Assembly (NCBI RefSeq): GCF_012103215.1
Contig: NZ_JAAVNE010000007.1
Span: 1-64,000, forward strand
Direction of reading: 5' to 3'
Length of the DNA: 64,000 nucleotides
Source: Falsiroseomonas selenitidurans
Lineage (GTDB): Bacteria; Pseudomonadota; Alphaproteobacteria; Acetobacterales; Acetobacteraceae
Both the position numbers and the translations under genes were made by a program. How positions within the stretch are numbered: the stretch's first letter is position 1; each line of letters opens with the position of its first letter. The notes beneath the pieces were generated by a model. The model did no database searches and had not been told where the DNA came from. It was given only the letters and a program-made list of their open reading frames with translations. This document shows positions 8,147-16,090 of the stretch, in pieces.

Positions 8147-9561
8147 GCGGCGGCCTTCTCCTGACGGGGCGTTTGCGCGGGCGGGCCGAGCGCCTCATTC
8201 CCCTCGAGGCGGACGGAAAGCGAGTTGGGCAAGGCGGCGGTCACCACCGCCGTCACCATCTGGCCCGTGAGGCCGGTGAGTCCAAGGTCGGGCGAGACCA
8301 GCCCATGAACCGGCTGCAGCCAGGGCGAACGGCCGGCGAACTGGCCCGCATGCCGCCCGGCGCCGGTGATCAGCACGGCGCAGCTGCGGCCCACGCAGGC
8401 GCGGTTGAAGGCGTCCTGCTGGTCCCGCAGCAGCGCCTGGATCTCCTGCAACCGGCGGTCCTTCACCGTCTCCTCCACCTGTGCCACCGCGGTGGCGGCG
8501 GGCGTGCCGGGCCGGGGGGAGTATTTGAAGGAATAGGCCAGGGCGAAGCGGACATCCTCGATCAGCTTCAGCGTCGCCTGGTGGTCGGCCTCACTCTCCC
8601 CTGGATGGCCAGCGATGAAATCCGACGACAGGGCGATGTCCGGCCGCACGGCGTAGAGCTTCTCCGCGATCCGCCGGTAGTCGTCCGCCCTGTGGCCGCG
8701 GTTCATCGCCGCCAGGATCCGGTCGGACCCCGATTGCACCGGCAGGTGCAGGAAGGGCATCAGCTGCGGGATGGCGCCATGGGCGGCGATCAGCGCCTCG
8801 TCCATGTCCCGCGGGTGGCTGGTGGTGTAGCGCAGCCGGGCCAGGCCCGGGATTTCCGCCAGTTCCAGCAGCAGGCGCGCCAGCGTCCAGGGCCGGCCTT
8901 CCGGCCCCTCGCCATGCCAGGCATTCACGTTCTGGCCCAGCAGCGCGATCTCGCGGGCGCCCTGGGCCACCAGGTGCCGCGCCTCCTTCACCACGGCCGC
9001 GGCACTGCGGGAAAACTCGCTGCCGCGGGTGTAGGGGACGACGCAGAAGGAACAGAATTTGTCGCAGCCTTCCTGGATCGTCAGGAAGGCGGTCACGCCC
9101 TGCGGCGTGGTGGAATCCGGCAGGAAATCGAATTTCTGCTCCACCGGGAAATCGGTCTCGATCACCGCGCCGCTGGCCCGGCTGATGCGCGCCACCATCT
9201 CCGGCAGCCGGTGGTAGCTCTGCGGGCCCAGCACCAGGTCCACATAGGGCGCGCGGGCGGTGATCTCCGCCCCTTCGGCCTGGGCGACGCAGCCGGCGAC
9301 GGCCAGCACCAGCCGGCCGCCCGCCTGTTCCTTCGCCAGCTTCAGCACGCGCAGCCGGCCGAGTTCGGAAAACAGCTTCTCGCTGGCCTTTTCCCGGATG
9401 TGGCAGGTGTTCAGCACGATCATGTCGGCGTCTTCCGGCCCCTCCGCCGGGCCGTAGCCGAGCGGCGCCAGGACATCCGCCATGCGGCCGCTGTCATAGA
9501 CATTCATCTGGCAGCCCCAGCTGCGGATGAACAGGCGCTTGCGGGGGGTGGAGGCAGTCAT
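8143..9561 (-). CDS. miaB: tRNA-2-methylthio-N6-dimethylallyladenosine synthase MiaB
   Basis: A radical-SAM methylthiotransferase that modifies A37 of tRNAs reading UNN codons. The N-terminal UPF0004 domain holds three cluster-binding cysteines (SWGCQMN at Cys17, NTCHIREKA at Cys53, VAGCVAQ at Cys91). The radical-SAM motif CDKFCSFC lies near residues 164-171, and the C-terminal TRAM region covers about 385-450. The ATG at 9561 is chosen because conserved sequence starts a few residues later; an in-frame start further upstream (9672) would only add a low-complexity Pro/Gly-rich extension. The protein is about 472 residues. It begins the overlapping miaB-phoH pair. Confidence 0.95.
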   Translation of the reverse strand: MTASTPRKRLFIRSWGCQMNVYDSGRMADVLAPLGYGPAEGPEDADMIVLNTCHIREKASEKLFSELGRLRVLKLAKEQAGGRLVLAVAGCVAQAEGAEITARAPYVDLVLGPQSYHRLPEMVARISRASGAVIETDFPVEQKFDFLPDSTTPQGVTAFLTIQEGCDKFCSFCVVPYTRGSEFSRSAAAVVKEARHLVAQGAREIALLGQNVNAWHGEGPEGRPWTLARLLLELAEIPGLARLRYTTSHPRDMDEALIAAHGAIPQLMPFLHLPVQSGSDRILAAMNRGHRADDYRRIAEKLYAVRPDIALSSDFIAGHPGESEADHQATLKLIEDVRFALAYSFKYSPRPGTPAATAVAQVEETVKDRRLQEIQALLRDQQDAFNRACVGRSCAVLITGAGRHAGQFAGRSPWLQPVHGLVSPDLGLTGLTGQMVTAVVTAALPNSLSVRLEGNEALGPPAQTPRQEKAAA

Positions 9562-9714
9562 TCCGGGCCATGCTCCGCCGCCCCGCCCGGAAAGGGGCGG
9601 GGGAAAGCGGGGGATTTGCGCAGGCCGCGCGCCCGGGTCAAGCGAAGCGCGGCGGCCCGGCGGGCCGGGCATGTCTCACCACGCGGACAGGCTGCGGGAT
9701 GGCGCCGCGCCGGG

Positions 9715-10668
9715 TCAAGCAGGAAGCAGTGCCGGAGGCGCGGGGGGAGCCGGAATGCGCGCCTGCAGGGGCCGCGCCGGGCGGTTCTGCCGCATGGTGG
9801 CGCAGGCATCGGCCACCACATCGGCGCAGGCCGCGGTCAACATCTTGCGGTCGGGGAAGGCGGCGGGGTCAAGCGGCGGATGCAGCACGATGGTGGCCCG
9901 GCTGTTGGAGCGCCGGGCGATGCGCCAGAAATGCGTCAGGATGTCCGTGTCGCCATACCAGGCGAAGAGGGGCCGGTCGCGGCGGCAGGCCGGCAGGCCA
10001 CCCAGCCGGTCGAACACGATGGAGACCGGCTGCACCACGCGCGCCGCATCCGCGACCGACATGAAGGCGCTGCGGAAGGGCAGGACCCGGCCGCCATCGC
10101 TGGTGGTGCCTTCCGGGAACAGGATCAGGCTGTCGCCTTCCGCCAGCCGGGCGCGGATCGCATCCGCCTCCCCCTTCGTGCCGCTGCGGCGGCGGCTGAC
10201 GAAGACGGTACGGCCGAGCCGGGCCACGGTACGGATCAGCGGCCAGCCTTCGATGTCGGACTTGCCGACGAAGCCGGCTTCCAGCGTCGCGCCCAGCGCC
10301 AGGATATCGAGCCAGGAGGAATGGTTGGAGACGAACAGCACCGGCATCTGCCGCGCCTGTTCCCCCACAACCTGGATGCGCAGGCCCATCAGGCGGCACA
10401 GGGTCCGGTGATAGACCTTGGCGAAGCCGATATGCGCCCGCCCCGGCAGGGCCAGAAGCAGCGCCTGAACCGGAATCGCGATCAGCGTCCACAGCACCAG
10501 CATGACCATGCGGCGCACGGCGCGGAAGCGCCCGCCCATCGGTCGCAGCCCCAGCACATCGCCCCACAGACCGTTGGGGTCAGAGGCCGAGAATTGAATC
10601 GGTTTGCGCCGCAACAGCTTGCGGGGGCGCAACGCGTCCGGTGCGTTCATTCGTGCGGAGGCCTGCAT
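9715..10668 (-). CDS. Lysophospholipid acyltransferase (PlsC-like)
   Basis: A membrane-associated acyltransferase of about 317 residues, probably converting lysophosphatidic acid to phosphatidic acid. A hydrophobic segment lies at about residues 53-76. The catalytic HX4D motif is NHSSWLD (about residues 119-125), followed by the second-block FVSRRR and the substrate motif FPEGTTSDG near residues 188-196. Starts at 10668 and 10650 are both ATG with poor ribosome sites. It sits upstream of miaB with about 150 bp between them, so it may belong to the same transcript. Lysyl-ornithine or other lipid acyltransferases of the same fold cannot be excluded. Confidence 0.85.
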   Translation of the reverse strand: MQASARMNAPDALRPRKLLRRKPIQFSASDPNGLWGDVLGLRPMGGRFRAVRRMVMLVLWTLIAIPVQALLLALPGRAHIGFAKVYHRTLCRLMGLRIQVVGEQARQMPVLFVSNHSSWLDILALGATLEAGFVGKSDIEGWPLIRTVARLGRTVFVSRRRSGTKGEADAIRARLAEGDSLILFPEGTTSDGGRVLPFRSAFMSVADAARVVQPVSIVFDRLGGLPACRRDRPLFAWYGDTDILTHFWRIARRSNSRATIVLHPPLDPAAFPDRKMLTAACADVVADACATMRQNRPARPLQARIPAPPAPPALLPA

Positions 10669-10903
10669 GGACGCCCATTAATACTCGGATTCAAGGCAGA
10701 GCAATGAATCCCTGAAGACGATCTTGTGAACTCCGCCGATCGGCGCCGATTCGGCCCGCGCGTGGCACCCGCGTTGTGCGCGGCGGACGGCCACGGCAGG
10801 GTGCGGGGGAGGCGTTTCGCCTGTAAGGTTGGCCGATGACCCATGCTCCCTGCCCCATCCGCCCTCAGCGAACGCCCCCCCTGGCCATGTGGGCCTGACA
10901 GGA

Positions 10904-11953
10904 ATGCGGCTGGCGGTCCTCGGGGCGGGTTCTGTCGGGCCGGGCGCCGCGGCGCTCGCGGTCAGCCGCGGGCATGAGGTGGCGCTGTGGTCACCGCGTG
11001 GCGGCGGCACGCATGGCATCGGCAGCTTCCTGTCGGTGCAAGGGGTGCTGGCGGGCACGGCGCGGGTGACCGTGGCGGTGGATGTGGCCCGTGCCCTGGC
11101 AGGGGCGGAGGCCGTGCTGGTCTGCGTGCCGCCGCATGCGCTGGGGCCGGTGCTGCGCCGCATCGCGCCGATGCTGGCCGAGGGCGTGCCGGTGCTGCTG
11201 GCGCCCAGCCAGTCGCTGGCGCCGCTGCTGCTGGACCGGCTGCTGGCCCGGCAGGGCCGCCACGCCCCGGTCGGCGCCCTGGCCGCCCCGCCGGTGGTGG
11301 CGGAACGCCTGGCCGGCGATGTCGTGCGCATCCTGGCGCTGCCGGAGCTGGTGGAAGTGGCCGCCGTGCCCGCCGCGCAGGGCCAGCACCTGGCGGCGCT
11401 GTGCGCCGGGCTGTTCGGCATGCCCTTCCAGCCGCTGGCCGATGTGCTGGGCGCGGCGCTGGCGGCGCATGAGCCGGTGCTGCACGCCGCCCTGGTGCTG
11501 GGCAACGTCACCCGGATCGAAGCCGGGGAGGAGTGGGACCAGCATGCCCGCATGACGCCGGCGATCTGCCGCCTGGCGGAGCGGCTGGATGCGGAGCGGC
11601 TGGAACTCGCCGCCGCCTATGGCCATGCCGTGCCCAGCCTGGCCGCCGGGCTGCACCGGCAGGGCGGCGTGCCGCAGGGACCGCTGCCGGTGATGGCCCG
11701 TGCCCTGGCCGCTTCCCGGCCCGCCCCCGGCCTGCGCGGGCTGGACGCGGCGCATCTGGCCGTCAGCGTCACCTACGGCCTGGCGCTGTGGCTGCGCCTG
11801 GCGGTGCCGCGCCAGGTGCCGATGCCGCTGACCGCCGCCGCCGTGGCGGTGCTGGAGGCGATGTGGGGCAGCAGCCTGAGCGGTGACGACCTGCTGGAGG
11901 GGCTCGACTTCGCCGCGCTGCCGCGGCTGCTGCAGGAAGGGCACGACCGATGA
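10904..11953 (+). CDS. Octopine/nopaline dehydrogenase-family NAD(P)-dependent oxidoreductase
   Basis: A 349-residue protein with an N-terminal Rossmann domain (MRLAVLGAGSVGPGAAALA) and an all-helical C-terminal domain. The signature of the opine dehydrogenase family is visible: HEPVLHAALVLGNVTRIE with the conserved His and Asn (about residues 188-205), then RLDAERLELAAAYGHAVPSL. Known members reduce the Schiff base of an amino acid and a 2-keto acid to an opine, or act on related ketones. The ATG at 10904 has AGGA just upstream; an in-frame TTG at 10829 is less likely. The stop overlaps the sulfotransferase start by 4 bp, so the two are probably one transcription unit. GpsA/KPR-type enzymes are the alternative folds, but the C-terminal motifs favour the opine family. 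Confidence 0.75.
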   Translation: MRLAVLGAGSVGPGAAALAVSRGHEVALWSPRGGGTHGIGSFLSVQGVLAGTARVTVAVDVARALAGAEAVLVCVPPHALGPVLRRIAPMLAEGVPVLLAPSQSLAPLLLDRLLARQGRHAPVGALAAPPVVAERLAGDVVRILALPELVEVAAVPAAQGQHLAALCAGLFGMPFQPLADVLGAALAAHEPVLHAALVLGNVTRIEAGEEWDQHARMTPAICRLAERLDAERLELAAAYGHAVPSLAAGLHRQGGVPQGPLPVMARALAASRPAPGLRGLDAAHLAVSVTYGLALWLRLAVPRQVPMPLTAAAVAVLEAMWGSSLSGDDLLEGLDFAALPRLLQEGHDR

Positions 11954-13446
11954 CGGATCCCACACCGATGCTGTTTGGCCGCCCGCAAATGGCGTTTGGG
12001 CCGAGGCGGGCGGTCGTGGTGAAGCGGCTGACCGGCCATACCTTCATCTCGCGCAGCCATCGCATCCTGGCCACAACAGTGCCGAAGGCCGCCTGCACCA
12101 CGGTCAAGACGGCCCTGAGCGCGCTGACTGAGCGCGACCGACTCGACGAGCCTCCCCATGGGCGGGCGATACGGCAGGAAATGCGGATTCACTTGCCCGG
12201 CGCCGTCGGGCTTCCTTCGCTTCCCAGCCTGCCGGCCGCCGAAGCCGCGGCGCTGCTCGACGACCCGGGCTTCTTCTGTTTCACCTTCGTGCGCAACCCC
12301 TTCGCGCGGCTGCATTCGGCCTGGGCCGACAAGATCCGCCTGGGTCATGAGCCACTCTTCCAGCCGCACATCGCCCGGATGCGGGCGCGCAGCGGCGGCA
12401 TGCCGAGCGCGGAGGCCCCGACGGGCGTGGGCTTCGCCTGCTTCCTCCGCTGCGTGGCGGAGGAGGATCCGGCGGAGCGTGATGTCCACTGGGCAAGTCA
12501 GGTGGACATCGCCTTCCCACAGGTCATCCCCTACAGTTTCATCGGCCGGGTCGAGGATTTCGCCACCGGCATGGCCGTGGTGGCGGCGGAAGTCGGCCGG
12601 CGCGGCGGGCCGGCCGAGGCCTTCCAGCCGACCCGGCTGAACGTGACCGAGGCCGGGCATTGGCGCCTGGCCTATGATGCCGAGCTCGCCGCGCTGGTGC
12701 GCCGGGCCTTCGCCGCCGATTTCGAAGCCTTCGGCTACGACCCCGAGGATTGGCGGCCGCGCGCCGATACGCCGCACCCCGACCCGGTGCGGATGCTGGC
12801 AGCGCGGGAGCGCATGATCGTCGCACTCGGCGCGGCCTACGCGGAGGAGGAGGAACGGCGGCTCGACGCCGAACGGCGCCTCGGCCGTGCAGCCGACCCG
12901 CGATCCGTGCTGCGGCCAGCGCCGACCCTGGCGGAGGCGGCGCCGCGCCAGTCGGATTTCGCCGGCCCGGTACCGCAGCCGGTGGCGGAAGCGGTGTTCG
13001 ACCTGGCCCGCGCCGACAGGCCGGGCATTGCGGTGGCGGCGCGCTGCGCCCTGCCCGGGTTGCTGCTGGCACTGGCCGCCGGCGCGCTCTCCCGCCCCCG
13101 GGCACGGCCCTGCCTGGCGGTGGAGTTGGAAGGCCGCTGGGTGGCGGCGGGCCTGCACCGGCAGGCGCTTCTGGCCATCGCGCTGGGCGGCGCGGCGCAG
13201 GCGCTGCGCGTCATCGACATGCCGGTGGCCGACTTCGCCACCGTGAACCGCCTGCCCGTGGGCGTGCTGCTGCTGGACGGAAGCCAGGGCGCGGCACGGC
13301 TGGAGGCCAGCCTGGCGGCGTTCGCGCCCAGGCTGGCCAAGCCGGCCTATCTGGCGGTCTGGAGACCGCCGGCGGATTTCGCGCCGGACGGCTTCGTGCC
13401 GGAGCCCGCGCCCGAGCCCCTCCTGGTGCTGCGCCGCGCCGGCTGA
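11950..13446 (+). CDS. Sulfotransferase (Sulfotransfer_2 type) with unidentified C-terminal domain
   Basis: A 498-residue protein. Residues 1-270 match the carbohydrate-type sulfotransferase fold: the PAPS 5'-phosphosulfate loop VPKAACTTVK (about 45-54), the 3'-phosphate motif FVRNPFARLHSAW (about 115-127), GRVEDF near 199, and the terminal ADFEAFGYDPE region. No signal peptide or membrane helix precedes it, so it is probably cytosolic. Residues 280-315 are charged and likely coiled. The last about 170 residues are Ala/Leu-rich and contain VGVLLLDGSQG, faintly like a class I methyltransferase of the Methyltransf_24 type but without a recognisable SAM-binding motif. The acceptor is unknown. 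It is coupled to the opine-dehydrogenase-like gene. Confidence 0.78.
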   Translation: MTDPTPMLFGRPQMAFGPRRAVVVKRLTGHTFISRSHRILATTVPKAACTTVKTALSALTERDRLDEPPHGRAIRQEMRIHLPGAVGLPSLPSLPAAEAAALLDDPGFFCFTFVRNPFARLHSAWADKIRLGHEPLFQPHIARMRARSGGMPSAEAPTGVGFACFLRCVAEEDPAERDVHWASQVDIAFPQVIPYSFIGRVEDFATGMAVVAAEVGRRGGPAEAFQPTRLNVTEAGHWRLAYDAELAALVRRAFAADFEAFGYDPEDWRPRADTPHPDPVRMLAARERMIVALGAAYAEEEERRLDAERRLGRAADPRSVLRPAPTLAEAAPRQSDFAGPVPQPVAEAVFDLARADRPGIAVAARCALPGLLLALAAGALSRPRARPCLAVELEGRWVAAGLHRQALLAIALGGAAQALRVIDMPVADFATVNRLPVGVLLLDGSQGAARLEASLAAFAPRLAKPAYLAVWRPPADFAPDGFVPEPAPEPLLVLRRAG

Positions 13447-13838
13447 GGGTTTGTGGATCAATGCCCGAGAGCGCCAGGGTGGCAGGAAGGATCGCAACGA
13501 CATCGTCGAGCCCTGGGGCACAACCTCGGTTCTTTCACGCGCCCTGAGAGCCCTTGTGTGGACGGCCCCTCCCATGCAGGGGCGATGTAGCGTTCTGGCG
13601 CCGCGGTCGAGTGCGGTCACGTGTCCGGCCTGTTGATGCGGCGCATGACCGCTGGCCCTGATGCAATTCGCGGCTTGGCGCCCAAGCAGTTTGTCGCGTT
13701 CAGTTTGTCGCGTTCAAAGACGCGGGACTCTCAACGGGTTCTGCCAGGCCTCGGGTTCGACCGATGTGCCATCACGCCACCTTCGCCCTCACATGCCCGC
13801 CGGCCGCGGCGACCCCCGGCGGGAAGCTCTTGCGGTGC
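13447..13838. other. 392-bp non-coding stretch before the IS110 remnant
   Basis: I find no convincing gene here; the short open frames lack any family resemblance. A short direct repeat (CAGTTTGTCGCGTT, twice in tandem at about 13687-13714) is visible. The GGGTTCGAC near 13757 looks like a tRNA T-loop but is not flanked by a stem. The region lies beside a transposase fragment and may be insertion-sequence debris. Confidence 0.5.
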
Positions 13839-14057
13839 TCAGGCTGCGGCGGTCTGCGCAGGGCTGCGTTGCGGGTCGTAGCGGCCGCCACGCGCCAGCA
13901 GCGCCCAGGCGATCCGCGCCGCCTTGTTGGCCTGCGCGACGGCGGCGACCATGCCCGGGCGTCGCCCGATCAGGCTCGCCAGCCATCCCTCGCCGGCCTT
14001 GGTGCGGATGCTGGCTGCATCGGCAAGACCGGCAGCGCAGCAGGGGCGGAAAGGCAC
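13839..14057 (-). pseudogene. IS110-family transposase, C-terminal remnant
   Basis: An open stretch of 72 codons ending at 13839 reads GWLASLIGRRPGMVAAVAQ followed by ANKAARIAWALLARGGRY. This is the characteristic C-terminal end of IS110-family transposases (the ALANKMARIAWAL-type motif). The frame is blocked by a stop around 14082, and the N-terminal DEDD catalytic domain and the central part are missing, so it is a decayed fragment and cannot be active. IS110 elements lack long terminal inverted repeats, so no element end can be drawn. Confidence 0.7.
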
Positions 14058-14121
14058 CGCCGGACCGACCCGCTGGTGTTCTCAAACCGACTCTGGGCAC
14101 GTGCCTCCCTTGGCGCGCCCG

Positions 14122-14520
14122 CTACCGCCCCGCCGCGCGGCGCAGCCGGGGCTTCTCCCCGGCCGGCACCTCCCGGTCCAGCAGCCCATGCATGGCGGCG
14201 ACGGTCTGTGGGCTCAGCCGGTGGATCGCCTCAGCCAGGCGGTTGGCCAGCGCGGTGGCCTCCGGCGTCAGGCCGCCAGTGTCCAGCGTCACCTTGGGCT
14301 GCGACAGCCGGGCGAGGTCCGAAAGCGCCTCCGCCTCGTCCCAGATCAGGCCGAAGAACTCATTCACCTGATGCACCAACCCGGCGGAGGGCCGGCCGCG
14401 ATGGCCATGTTCCAGGGCGGAGAGATAGGCGGAGGAGACCTGGAGATGTGCGGCCAGGTCCTTCAGCGTCACCCGCCGCTGCCGCCGCAGCATGCGCAGC
14501 CGGGCGCCGAAGGGGGTCAT
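14122..14520 (-). CDS. XRE-family helix-turn-helix regulator
   Basis: A 132-residue protein. An HTH of the Cro/C1 type covers about residues 3-60 (LRRQRRVTLKDLAAHLQVSS then AYLSALEHGHRGRPS). The C-terminal half, with LIWDEAEALSDLARLSQPKV, is helical and similar to small transcriptional regulators of alphaproteobacteria; no ligand domain is seen. Its ATG at 14520 overlaps the stop of the Smr gene by 4 bp. The operon context (downstream of lutB-orf-lutC-smr) makes it a candidate regulator of that unit, but this is inference. Confidence 0.85.
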   Translation of the reverse strand: MTPFGARLRMLRRQRRVTLKDLAAHLQVSSAYLSALEHGHRGRPSAGLVHQVNEFFGLIWDEAEALSDLARLSQPKVTLDTGGLTPEATALANRLAEAIHRLSPQTVAAMHGLLDREVPAGEKPRLRRAAGR

Positions 14521-15089
14521 CGCCGGGTTTCGGGCCGGTTCTGCGGCCGGCCCTGCGCGTTGCTGCGGCGGCGGCGCAGCAGCAGGTTCACCGCGCCGGA
14601 ATTGGTCGGGTGCGGATGCGCCGCGCCCAGCACCAGGGGGCGCAGCTCCGGGTCGTTCAGCCAATGCGGCAATTCGCGCTTCAGAATGCCGCCTTCCGGC
14701 TGCGGCCCCTTGCCGGTGACGATGGTGACGGTGCGCACCCCTTCCGCATGGGCGCGGTGCAGGAAGGCACGGAACACCAGATGCGCCTCCTGCACCCGGC
14801 GCCCATGCAGGTCCAGCGTGCGCTCCGCCCGCATGTCGCCGCGCCGCAGCGCTGCCCAGCGTTTGCGGTCCAGCCCGCCCGGCACCTCCCCCACCCGGAT
14901 CTCCGGCGGCGGGGCGGGGCGGGGCGGCGGCGGGGCGACGGCGAGTTGCGGCGGCGCTGCCGCGGCGGTGGGCGGCGGCACCGCCTCGGCCGGGGCCGCC
15001 GGCGGCTGGTGGCCGAACAGCGGCCGGATTTCCGCGGTGAAGGCGCGCCATAGCGCGAGGTCGGCCGAATTCAGCCGCTTTTCGCGCAT
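14517..15089 (-). CDS. Smr/MutS2-C-terminal-domain protein
   Basis: A 190-residue protein with a Pro/Ala-rich N-terminal half (about residues 25-70) and an Smr domain (about 90-170). The family motif LDLHGRRVQEAH and the TGKG turn (VTIVTGKGPQPEGG) are both present. Smr domains are DNA or RNA endonucleases/nicking enzymes, and stand-alone proteins of this kind (YdaL/SmrB type) may act in rescue of collided ribosomes; the exact function here is unknown. It starts 9 bp after lutC and overlaps the XRE gene by 4 bp. Confidence 0.85.
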   Translation of the reverse strand: MREKRLNSADLALWRAFTAEIRPLFGHQPPAAPAEAVPPPTAAAAPPQLAVAPPPPRPAPPPEIRVGEVPGGLDRKRWAALRRGDMRAERTLDLHGRRVQEAHLVFRAFLHRAHAEGVRTVTIVTGKGPQPEGGILKRELPHWLNDPELRPLVLGAAHPHPTNSGAVNLLLRRRRSNAQGRPQNRPETRR

Positions 15090-15098
15090 GGCGGGGGT

Positions 15099-15866
15099 TC
15101 AGTCGCCCGGCGCGGCGGGGCTGCCGGGCTGCGCGGCGGCATCCGCCCGCGCTTCACCGGGGCTCTCCGCCCGCGGCGCCGGTTCATCCTCCACCAGTAG
15201 GATGTGCAGCCGGCGCGGGCCATGCGCGCCGAGTTCCAGCGTCTGCTCGATATCGGCGGAGCGCGAGGGGCCGGTGACCAGCATGATGTTGCGCGGCATG
15301 AAGCCGCCGGTCAGCCCGTCCTGCCGTTCCGCGCGCAGCCGATCCCAGGCTTCCTCATAGGCGCCGACGATGGCGGAGGCGCGCAGCACCGCGATTTCCG
15401 TATCCGGCAGCAGGTTCAGCGTGGTCGGCCGCACGGCGTCGGAGGGCAGCATCAGCGTCCCGGTCTCCGCGATGCCGGCCCAGGCGTGCTGGAGGGAGAC
15501 GGCATCGCCATCCTCCGCCCGCCGCGCCACCGTCTCCAGCATCGGGCGGCTGGCCCAGTCGATGCCCTGCAATTCCGGATGCGGCGCCATCACCAGGCGG
15601 GAGGGCAGGTTCTGCGCCGCCAGGTAATCCGCCACCGCGGCGGGGATGGCGGCCAGGTCCGGCACGCGCTCCACCGTGGCGAATTCCTTCTCCGCATTGC
15701 GGATGAACAGCGCGATCTGCGCTGGCCGCGGCAGGCGGGAGCGGGCGGGGATCAGGTGGCGCGGATGGGTGGCGATGCGGCCGGCCAGCATGGCCTGCTG
15801 GTCCGCCGGCAGGGGCCCGCGCTTCAGGCCGCGGCGGATCGCGCCCAGGATGGCGTCGCGGCTCAT
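15099..15866 (-). CDS. lutC: LutC/YkgG-family lactate utilisation protein
   Basis: A 255-residue LUD-domain protein, the third component of the LutABC L-lactate oxidation complex. Typical LUD features are GIAETGTLMLPSDAVRPTTL (about residues 142-161) and the C-terminal MLVTGPSRSADIEQTLELGA with HGPRRLHILLVED, with the conserved Ser-Ala-Asp-Ile-Glu. The C-terminal 25 residues are an Ala/Pro tail. The ATG at 15866 overlaps the stop of the small upstream gene by 4 bp, and LutB is one gene further upstream. It lies in a cytosolic complex on the inner face of the membrane by analogy with Bacillus. Confidence 0.9.
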   Translation of the reverse strand: MSRDAILGAIRRGLKRGPLPADQQAMLAGRIATHPRHLIPARSRLPRPAQIALFIRNAEKEFATVERVPDLAAIPAAVADYLAAQNLPSRLVMAPHPELQGIDWASRPMLETVARRAEDGDAVSLQHAWAGIAETGTLMLPSDAVRPTTLNLLPDTEIAVLRASAIVGAYEEAWDRLRAERQDGLTGGFMPRNIMLVTGPSRSADIEQTLELGAHGPRRLHILLVEDEPAPRAESPGEARADAAAQPGSPAAPGD

Positions 15867-16090
15867 CGGCCTTCCTCCTGCATCGCGTCGCGCACCGCCT
15901 GTTCCAGCTTGGCCAGCGCGCCCTCGATCCGGTCGAGGTCCTGGTTCAGCCGCGCCGCGGGCGTCTCCGCGTCGATCCGCGCATAGATCTGCTCCAGCGT
16001 CCCGGTGGGGCGCGGCGCGGTCCGCACCGCGGCGCCGGAATCGGGGAAGTGGTAGCCGTGAATGCGCTCGGCCTCGTCCCCCCCGCTCAT
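15863..16090 (-). CDS. Small conserved-looking hypothetical protein between lutB and lutC
   Basis: 75 residues from ATG 16090, overlapping lutB (stop 16087) and lutC (start 15866) by 4 bp each, so it is almost certainly translated. The N-terminal half contains RIHGYHFPDSGAAVRTAPRP. The C-terminal half, LEQIYARIDAETPAARLNQD followed by LDRIEGALAKLEQAVRDAMQ, looks like an amphipathic helix or coiled coil. I recognise no family. It could be a small assembly partner of LutB/LutC; nothing in the sequence proves that. Confidence 0.65.
   Translation of the reverse strand: MSGGDEAERIHGYHFPDSGAAVRTAPRPTGTLEQIYARIDAETPAARLNQDLDRIEGALAKLEQAVRDAMQEEGR

Noticed and set aside
13745..13785. Possible tRNA T-arm (GGGTTCGAC)
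   Set aside because: No complementary stem or cloverleaf around it.
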